Assembly: GCF_002104995.1 (NCBI RefSeq)
Contig: NW_024468353.1
Location: 1 to 33,836 of the forward strand
DNA from: Linderina pennispora
Lineage: Eukaryota; Kickxellomycota; Kickxellomycetes; Kickxellales; Kickxellaceae
Length of the DNA: 33,836 bases
Direction: 5' to 3'
Part shown: positions 1 through 9,474 of the stretch, piece after piece
Layout: each line of letters starts with the position of its first letter
How positions within the stretch are numbered: position 1 is the first letter of the stretch
Made by a program: the position numbers and the translations under genes
The notes under the pieces: model-generated
The model's database searches: none
The model's input: the letters and a program-made list of their open reading frames with translations, nothing else
What the model was told of the DNA's origin: nothing

Positions 1-3000
1 CCTTCGCATTCTCTGCAACGGCAACTTCACGGTCTCGGATACACCAGACTCGGCAATACTATGCGGTCCTGATCCACCGCCTGGCACCGCCATAGGTGCT
101 TCGCTGTCGATCAGACCCGCCTTATCCTCATGGCGGTTGTGCCGACGGCGACGGAAACTCAGCTTCCGATCAATGCCGCCTAAGCGCATGCTCTTGTGTA
201 AGCCCGAGTTCTTTGACGCTGCGTCAGCGTGCATTGGGTATACGCGTCCTGCAGGTTGGTTGGGCCGACCGAGGTTACCATGCTGCACGTAAAGTAGCCC
301 TTGCCTTCATGGAACCGCAGGTGCATGGTGTTCATTACGTTGATGAGGCCGGCGCGGATTTCAGACGGTGAGCGTGTCGAGGTCGTCGTTGCTGAAAACA
401 GGGCTTTGAGAGAGACAGATTTCAGGTATTCGTCGGCGCGCGGAGCCTTGGATATCCCTTCGACAGCCGCAGCGCTGCCTGCTGTTCCTCGGCCTTGATC
501 TCAGGTAGGTCAATAGGAGGCGAGGAATCCCTCCCCTTGTTGCTGACAGGCCTGTTGCATGAGCAGAGGCTTCAGCAGGCTCAGCAGAGGTAGCACTACC
601 GGCGATGCTGATCGTCTCAGATGTCAGACGGGCACCAATTCCCTCGGTGGATTTCCAGATACAGGCGTCGTTGGCTCAGGAACTTCCGCATCTTGTCGGG
701 TAGATCGAACCCAGGAACAACATGTTTCTTCGCAGTGTCCTGTGGATGCGAGTGCGACCGCAGCAAGCCCGATGGCTTCCCTGGCTTCTCAAAGGGATTA
801 GTGGTGGTTTCTTCGACTTGGACCAACCCCAAACCAACACCCTGTACGATACTGCCACTGCCACTGGTAGGAATCTTCACCCGGTATTGCTGCTATCGAT
901 GGCACCAGTGCTGTTATGCTGTGCGACATTCATAAATGAATGCCGCTGGGTCAGCAGTGGCTGTCCATCCTCCTTTATCTGTTTGCCATTGCGCTGCAGC
1001 TTGGCCTTGGTGCCTGCCCGTTGCCCGCTGCCGCGGATTTGCCGTCACGTACGATATCGCTAATGACGCGTGCCATGGCGTTGGACGACGACCGGACGCG
1101 GCTCTTCTTGGCGTCAAAGGCCGAGTGGCGGGCGTTGCTGGAAGTCACACGGTAGCTGAGCTCAGGTGTCTGGTCCAGCAGTCCGACGCCTTCTTGCTCG
1201 TCCATGCTCTCAATCTCGCGACGAGCTTTCTCGACGAGCTCAGCCTTTCCGGCCATTATGCCATCGAATCCTTGGCGATCTGGTCCTGCAGCATGGTCGG
1301 CCAGCGATGACTGCGTTATAACCTCGTAGTCGTCGATGTCGGTTCCAGTAAACATCGACGATGCAGCATCGAACTCGTTCGACGACCGGGATGCCTTTGA
1401 CTGCTCGTCAATAGCGCTGCCTTCACATGCGCCAATTGGCTTGCTATCGGCAGGTGTGTCCTTACTATCTTTGGCATCTGTCGGTGGATCAAGCGAGTCT
1501 CCGGTCTCAGCATGCTGTTCTTTGGTCGCGCTCTTGCCCAACCCAGCCCGCTGGATACTCGGGTGCATCGGCGGTATTAGTGGCTTCGAAGGAGGAGGGC
1601 ACCTGGCTAGGGCTATCCAAATCAAGGCGACCACGGGAGCTGTTGCATGAAGGCACAAGATCCGTAGATTGCCAAGCCTCAGAGGGCTCTGACGCTGGCT
1701 TCTCACCACCAATCAGTGGTTTGGTAAGATATTGGCGCCTTGAGCTGGCTGTGTCAGGCGACTCGTCCTTGGCTGCAACCTCGCTACCATCCTTGCTGCC
1801 TGTGCCGTTGGTAGCCATGTCCAGTGCCTGCGTTTGTCTGGTGGTCACCTGTGTCGCGCAGATCCTCATCGTCCTCCTCAATACAATGGCAGCGCCTGGT
1901 ACTTGTGCACCGGCTGGGCAGCCAGTGTCGCGGGCTTTGCAACAGTGGAGGCTACTGATGCCGGCGCCTCTTGGGTGGATGCTGCTGTTTGGGCTGCAAG
2001 CAGCTTGTCGCTTTCCTCTGCCTTGGCCTCGGGGGCAATCTCGACAAACTCCACATCTTCGCGGTCGTCGTTGGTTGACAACCTCGCGTTGGATCCAGGT
2101 GGCGTGTCAAAAGGCTTCTGCCCATTCCGCCCGCCTTTGACCAAGGTGCTGAACCGCTTGAACAGGCTTGCACGCTTCTTTTTCGTGTCTGGCCGAGCAG
2201 ACATTGCAGTGGCAGCATTGGCGCTACTGTTGGTCGCAGTCAGGGCCAACGAGCCACGGTGTGGGGGCGTATGCGACGACAGCGCCTCAATGGCTGCTGT
2301 TGTCGGGTCCTCGGTATTCACAGGCTCCTCGGGAACGCTCGGCATCGCTGTGTGTCTGCCAGTGTCGGCGCTCATCCGGTGCAGGCCACTCTCCTTTCCA
2401 CGCGACTCAGCCAGCGAAGCAACAATATCGAGTCCTGCATTCTGGGGGTTCCTGCTTCCGGTTGCGTCCCTTCCTACCCCATAGCTCTCACTGCTGGTCA
2501 TGGTCGAGGTCCTGCTACGCAGCTCGTGCTTGTGGTCCGACGGGCGCCTTGGTAGAGGCTGAGACTGCTGCTGTTGCAGGTAGTGGCGCTTCTCTGGGAC
2601 TGCTGCCGGGCCATCAGGACCTGCCAACTGCGGAACCGCCTGTGCGTCGATCTCAGTAGCAGGCTTTGAGGCGTGTGCTTCCGCTTGCCTAACTGCAGCA
2701 TTGAACTGCGCCTGTGCCCGGGATTCGCGGTCTCGACGCTCCTTGACCAAAAAGTAAATACTGAGCAGGGGGTCGGTAGCCAGCAAGTCGTGGTATTCGT
2801 GCTGAATCGAGGCGCAGTCAGTGTCGGGCGGCGCTAGCTTCCCGTCTCTCCAGATAGCGACCATTCCAGATGCTGGGTCAATGTACATCTGCGGTGCGTG
2901 GGCTGATGACGGCTTGCCATACTTTTTTTGGCCCACTGTATTGTCCTGCGAGGCTGACGAGCGCAAGTCGCCAAAAGCTCTGCCAGACAGCACGCGGAAT

Positions 3001-5386
3001 TGGGCTGCACCCTGGCTCTTCTCTCCTGCTTGCCCACCAGGCGCGTGCGGGTCCGGTGAATACTGCTTGCTGCTGGTGCGGCCAATGTTGGTTGTAATAA
3101 ACGTGCTGCTGCGCTTCCAGAAGCTTGTCTTCTTTTTGACTGCGTCGCTGTTCTGCAGGTCACTGTTCTGCAGGTCGCTGGTTTGCGCAGCCAGGCGCTG
3201 GCTGATTGTCGAATTGGCAGGCGCAGCCTGGCTCTGCTGGATAGCAGCTGCCTGGGGGCCAGAGACAGCTGGGGTGCCGGCTGATCCCAACCGTGCGGCA
3301 GCGGCATTGGTGTCATTGGGGTTGGTCAGCGTGGTGCCGGAGGCTGACTCGGCGCTGGTCAGGCTCTGTGACAGTGCGTTGGCCAGTGGCACATGCGATG
3401 AGCCCTCAGCGAGTCCCTTGACCCCGACATTTCCCAGCTGGTCGGCTGCGACGTCAACGGCGCTCTGCATGGCTTGTGCACGTGAAATGTCCTCCTGCAC
3501 CTGTCCCCGAACAACATCAATCTGCGGGCTCAGCTTGTCCTTCAGCCAGCACCGGTACCAATCTTCGGTCAGAATTGCCTCCAGACCTAGGCGGATCTCC
3601 TCTTCGGTGCCAAACCCAAAGCCGATGTACTGCGACATTTCGCGAACCACAGCGCGGTCGATCTGGTCGGGCGAGACCAGCGGCGTGCGCTCAGGCAAAA
3701 AGCTGGTGGGGATGCCAAGGTCGCCATAGCCCTTGCATGTCCATGGGTGCCGGATTACCTCGCCCATTGTGGCTCGCCGCAGCGGGTTGACTACCAGGAG
3801 CCGCGACAAAAGGTGCTTGCACTCGCTGCTGAGCCAGCTCGGGTACTCGACATGGCCGCGCTTGATTTTGGCATGGAGTGCGGGCATCGACTGGTCGTCG
3901 AATGGCACCTTGCCACATACGAGTACGTACAGCACTACACCAAACGACCACAGATCAACTTCTGGACCAGTGTACGGTTGGGCGTTGAGCAGCTCGGGCG
4001 CAGCAAAGTACAGGGATCCGCAAAATGTCGACAGGTGCGAGCGCGGCGAGTACAGGTTCGACAGACCAAAGTCGATTAGCTTGATGTTGCCGTTGGCCGA
4101 AATCAGGATGTTCTCAATCTTCAGATCACGGTGCACAATCGAGTTGCGGTGGCAATAGTCGATGGCCGATGCAATCTGCCGGGCAAACTTGCGCGCATGC
4201 TTCTCCTTCAGGCGGCCGTGGCTGATGATGTAGTCCAGCATCTGGCCCCCAGAGACCAGCTCCTGGAAGATGTAGTAGTGGTTTGGGTGCACTATCACGT
4301 CGTGCAGCACACAGATATTTGGGTGGTGCAGCAGCCGATTGATTGCTACCTCGCGCACAATACGAATGTCCTTGTTCTCACGCCGCTCGCGGTCCTTGGT
4401 GGTGAACCGCTCGCGCGGCTGCAGAAAGCCGCAGCTTGCGTGGGACGCGGGCTGGGTACCCAGACTGCTCAGCCAAATCGGGCCGGCTCTCGAGGGCCAG
4501 AGGAATAAGCCACGACCGCCAGGGCTCAATGGCCGGGTCAACGGGTCCCGGCGGTATCTGTACTGATGCTGCAACTGCTTTCTCGGAGCTGTCTGCTGCT
4601 GTGGTGTCGAATCCAGAAGGAAAGTAGATAGGAACGTCTGGCTGTTGGCGCGGGATGATCTTTGCGGCCACCTACAACGGACATGGATGACGGAGATATC
4701 AGCTATATGCAACACTAGTGGTGGCAATCTCTTGGCATGCTAGCACAGTAGATACATACCCGCTTATTTGTGCGAATGTCGAGCGCAACCTTGACCTTGC
4801 CCATACTGCCTGCGCCAATGGTCTTTGCCAGCTGGTACGGGCCCACCATGCGCCTGCTGCTGCCGCTGCTTCGATGCACAGGCTGTGGCGCCGCGGGTGC
4901 AGCCGGATACTCATTGGCATAGTGCACTTCTCGATGTGGCACAATGCCCGCTGCTGCCGCTGCTGCAACCTTGGCCGCTGCTGCCTGCTGCCCGTTGGCG
5001 TTGAACACCCGCTCGTCAGGTGTGCCGCTAGCTCGCTGCTGCAAGTACGACTGCTGCCGGTCATACGCTGTGCCTGTGCGCACGCCGCTGCCGGTTGAAT
5101 TTACCCGCGCCAGGTGTCCTGCGCCTGGGTGCGGGCCCATGCTGCCCATCCCGCCTGCGTCGCGAGGGCCCACCGTCATGCTCAGTGGCCGCACGCTTGA
5201 TCGATACTTTGCCGTGTCGACCATTGCCGGCGGAGCGCTGCCTCCAGCAGGCGGTGCTGCTGCTGTGCTTGTAGGCGTGCTTGTCGCCGTCGTGTTACGC
5301 CGGAGCGGCTGCTGTGGCTGCTGTCTAGGCAAATGTTCCCGATGCTGGGTAGGGAATTCGCCTGCTGAAATAGCAGTGTCTGCCAT
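1..5386 (-). CDS. kin1: Kin1/MARK-family Ser/Thr protein kinase, multi-exon, C-terminus cut by window edge
   Basis: This kinase belongs to the Kin1/Kin2/MARK group, which acts in cell polarity, exocytosis and cell-end growth in fungi. The start is ATG at 5386-5384, after a pyrimidine-rich leader. Exon 1 (5386-4760) encodes a Ser/Ala/Gln-rich N-terminus, then the glycine loop [11 protein letters not shown], and ends at NKR. A GTATGT...TTGTAG intron (4759-4672) joins it to VAAKII, giving the catalytic lysine. The catalytic loop HRDLKIEN lies at 4133-4110. Further on are DFGLSNLY, the Kin1-type segment [17 protein letters not shown] and [20 protein letters not shown]. The kinase and a long disordered linker are open from about 4451 to 1881, with a 15-bp tandem repeat near 3148-3177 (SDLQN twice). 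From 1880 to 1 coding-like segments alternate between frames. They end in a KA1-like part ([20 protein letters not shown], then VKLPLQRMR at the edge). Short introns explain several switches, so the exon structure there is unresolved. The family call is firm; the boundaries downstream of 1880 are not. Confidence 0.85.
4452..4563 (-). other. Possible second intron, or a frame break, in the Kin1-type kinase N-lobe
   Basis: The frame of the segment starting at 4671 differs from the frame of the main kinase ORF, which is clear from about 4451 on. A 112-bp segment with donor GTACAG and acceptor ACCCAG would join KAVAAS to [10 protein letters not shown] in the right frame. The donor is not canonical. 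The segment itself is open in the upstream frame, so an insertion with a one-base indel is the alternative. It falls in a loop of the N-lobe that is variable in Kin1 kinases. Confidence 0.4.
4672..4759 (-). other. Spliceosomal intron 1 of the Kin1-type kinase
   Basis: This 88-bp GT-AG intron has donor GTATGT and acceptor TTGTAG. Removing it joins NKR to VAAKII in frame and restores the glycine-loop to catalytic-lysine spacing expected in a kinase N-lobe. Reading through it meets stop codons. Confidence 0.9.
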
Positions 5387-5988
5387 TGGCTGCTTTCGTG
5401 TGCGAGGAATTAATATTAAATAAAGAGTGAGAGAAAGAGAAGAAGGAGGACGCTTGGCCGAAATGGAGAAGGTAGAAAAGTAAGAAAAAGAGGCCAGGTG
5501 TTTTTGTTGTTGCTCCGGCTCGAGACTGAGACCCTCCCCCTTTTTGAAGGTTGGAAGCTTGTTTGTTGGAGGCAATAAAAACACAGTGCTGGGCTGGGAT
5601 ATAAATAGAAGGAAAAATGTAAATAATACACTGAAAATTTAGAGTATGCAGCGAACAAGCAGCGGACGGCACGTATACCTGGTGGTGGTGTCGTGGTATA
5701 GATTAATTGGCACCACCAGATGTGGGAAGCTGATGCTGTCGCACTTGTTGGTTTGCACCCACCCGGGTGTGCGAGCAGCAGTACCAGCGTGCTTCGATTT
5801 GCAGCACGTGAAAATTAGAAGATCAGCACCCGATTATTCTGTTAGGGCCTTGCCTGCTCCTTGCGGCAACTGCTTTTTAGACCGCCATTCTTTTCAAACT
5901 CAGGACCGCCGAGTTACTGCAAGGGCTCCTTCTTTGCATCTCATCTCGCAAAATTACACTCGCTATTTTCTGGGAATCTTTTTAAAAA
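5387..5988. promoter_or_regulatory. Divergent promoter region between the kinase and the mannosyltransferase
   Basis: This 602-bp spacer separates two head-to-head genes. The kinase side (5400-5530, read on minus) is a long pyrimidine-rich leader. A TATA-like ATATAAATAG lies on the plus strand at about 5600. That is almost 390 bp from the mannosyltransferase ATG, so its use is uncertain. No coding sequence was recognised. Confidence 0.5.
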
Positions 5989-7158
5989 ATGGCACGCGAC
6001 TTGCGCAGCACGGTGCTGCTATTCATTGCCGTCATAGGGCTGCTGTTTGTGTGGAGAGACTTGCGCAACGACTTTAACCACGCCGGCGACCTTCGCAAGG
6101 CCGAGCTGGCGCGGCGCACCGAGGCTGTCACTACGACGCAGACGCAGACCGAGGTCCAGACACAGGTTGAGCAGGTGACAGAGACCATGCAGGTGAAGCA
6201 AATCGAGGCGACCACAGAGCGCACCAGCGCAGCGTTCGTCATCCTGACACGTAACAAGGATCTGAAGGACCTGCGTGAGACTTTGGTTCAGCTCGAGGAC
6301 CGGTTCAACCGCAAGTACCACTACCCGTACGTATTCCTGAACAACGAGCCGTTCAGCGATGAGTTCAAGGAGAAGATCAGCAAGGTTGTCACTGGTGTGG
6401 CCGAGTTTGGGCTGATCCCGAAGGAGCACTGGTCGTATCCCGAGTGGATCAACCAGACGAAGGCTGCTGAGGTGCGCAAGGACATGGCCGAGCGCAAGGT
6501 CATCTATGGCGGCCATGAGAGCTACCGCCACATGTGCCGGTACGAGTCTGGGTTCTTCTTCCGCCACCCGCTGATGGACAAGTACAAGTGGTACTGGCGT
6601 GTGGAGCCTGGAGTCAAGTTTGGATGCGAGATCGATTACGATCCGTTCCTGTTCATGGAGAAGAACAACAAAAAGTACGGCTTTACGATTTCGATCAAGG
6701 AGGTTGTCGAAACGATCCCGACGCTGTGGAAGACCACCATGGCTTACATGGACAGACGCAAGGATCTGATCCCTGAGACTAACCTGATGAAGTTTGTTAC
6801 CGATGAGGACGGCGGCTACAACCGCTGCCACTTCTGGTCCAACTTTGAGATTGCCAGTCTCGACTTTTTGCGGTCCGAAGAGTACCTGTCGTACTTTGAC
6901 TACCTGGACAAGGAGGGCGGGTTCTTCTACGAGCGCTGGGGCGATGCGCCAGTGCATTCGCTTGCAGTGGCGATGTTCCTGAACAAGAACCAGGTGCATT
7001 GGTTCGAGGACATTGGGTACTACCACGGTCCGCTGTGGAACTGTCCCAAGGGCAAGGCCAACGACAAGTGCTGGTGTCCCGAGGAGGAGTCGATTGAGAC
7101 CAAGAGCCCGCACTGGTCGTGCACGCTGAAGTTCAAGGATCTCCCTGACCCCAAGTAG
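5989..7158 (+). CDS. GT15 alpha-1,2-mannosyltransferase (KRE2/MNT1/KTR family)
   Basis: This enzyme transfers mannose from GDP-mannose onto N- or O-linked glycans in the Golgi, which is needed for fungal wall mannoproteins. The 389-residue product is a type II membrane protein: a short cytosolic MARDLRS, one membrane segment (about residues 8-22), then a Gln/Thr/Glu-rich stem to about residue 75. The luminal catalytic domain carries GT15 hallmarks: AAFVILTRNKDL, YRHMCRYESGFFF, YWRVEPGVKFGCEIDYDPF, and YNRCHFWSNFEIA. In that last motif Glu287 aligns with the residue proposed as nucleophile in Kre2. HWFEDIGYYH and a Cys-rich end follow. The length is typical of the family and there is no intron. 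The start ATG follows an A-rich stretch and gives a complete membrane anchor. Which KTR/MNT subfamily it belongs to cannot be decided by eye. Confidence 0.95.
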   Translation: MARDLRSTVLLFIAVIGLLFVWRDLRNDFNHAGDLRKAELARRTEAVTTTQTQTEVQTQVEQVTETMQVKQIEATTERTSAAFVILTRNKDLKDLRETLVQLEDRFNRKYHYPYVFLNNEPFSDEFKEKISKVVTGVAEFGLIPKEHWSYPEWINQTKAAEVRKDMAERKVIYGGHESYRHMCRYESGFFFRHPLMDKYKWYWRVEPGVKFGCEIDYDPFLFMEKNNKKYGFTISIKEVVETIPTLWKTTMAYMDRRKDLIPETNLMKFVTDEDGGYNRCHFWSNFEIASLDFLRSEEYLSYFDYLDKEGGFFYERWGDAPVHSLAVAMFLNKNQVHWFEDIGYYHGPLWNCPKGKANDKCWCPEEESIETKSPHWSCTLKFKDLPDPK

Positions 7159-8443
7159 ATTTGAGTAGATCCATTGATACCAACACGATAGTGACTCTGG
7201 CAAGATGTGAACCTGATGGACCTGCTGTTCCTGCCCAGTGACATCGATAAGGAGCTCAGTCCTGCTGCAGCGGGTGGGGATTTTACAGCCAATCGGACGT
7301 GCTGGCCATGAGCAGCGGATGTCCTTTGCTTCGCAGATTCGTGCATCTGGGCAGGCCGAGTACGACCACGATGCCATCATTGCCCGAGAGCGCAACAGCG
7401 ATAGTCATTTTTCCCACCAACGAGCACATCCTATTTGGCGCATGGCCAGCGAGCGGCAGCAACTGCAGCAGTGGAAGGGCAAAGGGGCGAAGAATGGGCA
7501 GCGCCGCCGCAGTGTTGCTGACTATGGTTCATGTGACATGGGTGGAGCGCCAGCAGCGGTAGTGCACATCAACACATTACCCACACGCCAATCTCAACAT
7601 GTCGGTGATTATCAGCCAGTCGATTCCCAGCTGCATCGACGGCGTTCAGCGACTTTTTTATTTTTTGTGCGCGCGGCATTTGCCATGACAATTTTTTTTG
7701 GCGCACATGGCCATTGCAGCTGCACATGTCTTTTTTCACCGCAGTGACATGGGCAGCCTCTATTTCGGTGCTCGATTGCCAGCGCTTATTTTCGCTGTAT
7801 CCCGACCACTTTCAACGCATGCATCTGCAGAGTAGTGTGAAGGATAGACAACAAATTCGGCGCACACCGGTAGTGGCCGTAGGCCCAGAGGCTAATATCC
7901 GGCAGCCTAGATAGGACCCGCGAAACCCGAGAGCCGGTTTTGGAGTGCGGATTGACCCCCCAGACTCGGCGACACAGCGGGAAGCGGATTGTCTGCTGCT
8001 TTTTCTCTTCGCTTAAAGTACACAGGCCATTTTTGGACAAACTTGTCGAAATCCTCCGACAGGCCAATAAGGCGGGGCTGTGGAAGGGGATGCACGGCTT
8101 GCATTAGAAAAATTAGACCTGAATCTGTTCCATAGAATCTTTCCGCTGCGCTACAGGACGGTAGTGTCAGACAGTGCGGCGTTCACAGACAATCACTAGC
8201 TGGGAGCATCCTATCGTCGAAGGAATTCACGTGCGAAGCTTGTGGCGAGATAGCGACAGCGAGGTGCAATTGAGAAAGCTCACAGGGCACGATGTGTGAA
8301 TGCAGCCGCCAGCTGCACGCGGTGACGGAATTGGCGCTAGGAATAGCCACCCTTGTCCATCCGGTGGTGGTTGATGCGCATTCGGTGGATGCGTAGGGCC
8401 CGAACAGCTGCCTGGTATGCAACGGGATGCATTTCTGGCCAGG
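7159..8443. other. Gene-free intergenic region
   Basis: About 1.3 kb lies between the mannosyltransferase stop and the TATA box upstream of pyruvate carboxylase. Only short, unsupported ORFs occur. T-rich runs near 7655-7740 follow the upstream gene. A CACGTG E-box-like site lies near 8228. I saw no tRNA-like fold or repeat. Confidence 0.6.
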
Positions 8444-8452
8444 TATATAAAT
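8444..8452 (+). promoter_or_regulatory. Distal TATA box upstream of pyruvate carboxylase
   Basis: TATATAAAT occurs here, followed by a pyrimidine-rich stretch and then the ATG at 8693. This is the layout seen before other genes in the window. It would drive a transcript carrying the candidate first exon at 8693-8762. This is inferred from sequence only. Confidence 0.4.
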
Positions 8453-8692
8453 TCTCCGACGGAGCGACACGGAGTCAGGATGAACGCCAAGCAAGACTCC
8501 AGCACCACCTCTCCATTCCTCCGTTCTGTTCGCCCTTCTGCAGCGGGTTATTCTACCCTTTCAGGCGCCATTTTTATTTATCCAGCAAAGAAGCAGTCAC
8601 AGAAACCACCTTCGCAGCCTCCTCCACCTGCAAGAAATCTATTAATTCCCCACACCATCTCTGCGCCGCCAGGATCCGTGCTAACATCCGCC

Positions 8693-8762
8693 ATGTCACC
8701 CGCCAACAGCAAGAAGCAGGACCTGCCGCGCCGGCCTTCGTACGAGCTGGAGCCACCGCAAG
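8693..8762 (+). CDS. Candidate alternative first coding exon of pyruvate carboxylase
   Basis: ATG at 8693 follows a C/T-rich leader and encodes MSPANSKKQDLPRRPSYELE plus PPQ. It ends in a perfect consensus donor, AAG|GTGAGT. Splicing to the acceptor ATTGTAG at 9469 preserves phase: the leftover G joins CT to read Ala-Thr-Met, directly in frame with the pyruvate carboxylase ATG at 9475. The 707-bp intron ends with GCTAAAC, a branch-point-like site, and a pyrimidine tract. The reading frame is also open upstream to an ATG at 8480. The alternatives are an uncoupled leader ORF or a chance in-frame match (one in three). Confidence 0.4.
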
Positions 8763-9189
8763 GTGAGTCACAGTGACAGCAGGATATTTTACTGACTGAT
8801 CACCATCGCGACCACTGAAGTCACCCGTGAATTTTGTGCTGGACATCTCTTTTGGCGCACTGGATTGCCGGCCTCCCCTGCCAGTGAATCTCAGAGCCCG
8901 TAACAGCATATTTCTCCGTTGTTATCTACCGGCGCATCCGCCCAAGGAACAGAGCGCGCCTCTGAGCAGTTTCTCTGAGCAACGTGTGATTTGAGAGCCT
9001 TGCTCCTTTTTGGCTCTGTCCTACATGCTGCTGCCCCGTCTCCTTTCGGCATATTGCCATGGTTTGCAAGAGATAGCGGCAAGTTTGGGAAGCAATGACG
9101 CCGAGGAGTGGGACAAGGGGCGTTTTTTTTTTTGCAGCCCGTTAGCTCCAGGCGGAGGTGTTGCATCTTCCATCGGCTGGCGATGACGC

Positions 9190-9197
9190 TATAAAAG
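9190..9197 (+). promoter_or_regulatory. Proximal TATA box of pyruvate carboxylase
   Basis: TATAAAAG occurs about 285 bp before the ATG at 9475 and is followed by a pyrimidine-rich leader. It sits inside the candidate 707-bp intron, so it could serve as a second, internal promoter. Confidence 0.5.
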
Positions 9198-9474
9198 CGC
9201 GGAGCAGCGCACCCAGGGCCCAGTTTCACGACATTGACATTTGATTCTAGCCCCTCTCCTTCCAAAACCTCTTGCTCAGCCCACCGTATCTTTTTCTCAC
9301 ACACACCTTTATTTGCACCAGGCCCCCGAGTCAGCTTATCCATTCCAAAAAAACGTACTGTTCCCACACCTGTGCTATCATCGCCCACCACCACCCCTTC
9401 TCTGAAGCCGCCATCTGCTTACCCAGCTAAACCCACTCGCCAATCCCTTTCTCTGCCATCCAATTGTAGCTACT

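Noticed and set aside
1-1890. Calling the kinase a pseudogene
   Set aside because: The kinase domain is intact, and many of the downstream frame changes can be explained by short introns with branch-like CTAAT or CTGAC and correct phase.
621-2659. Several plus-strand ORFs of 100-240 codons
   Set aside because: They are shadows of the minus-strand kinase. Their proteins are Cys/Trp/Ser-rich and motif-free.
6019-7395. 458-codon minus-strand ORF
   Set aside because: It is antisense to the mannosyltransferase, and its product has no recognisable motif.
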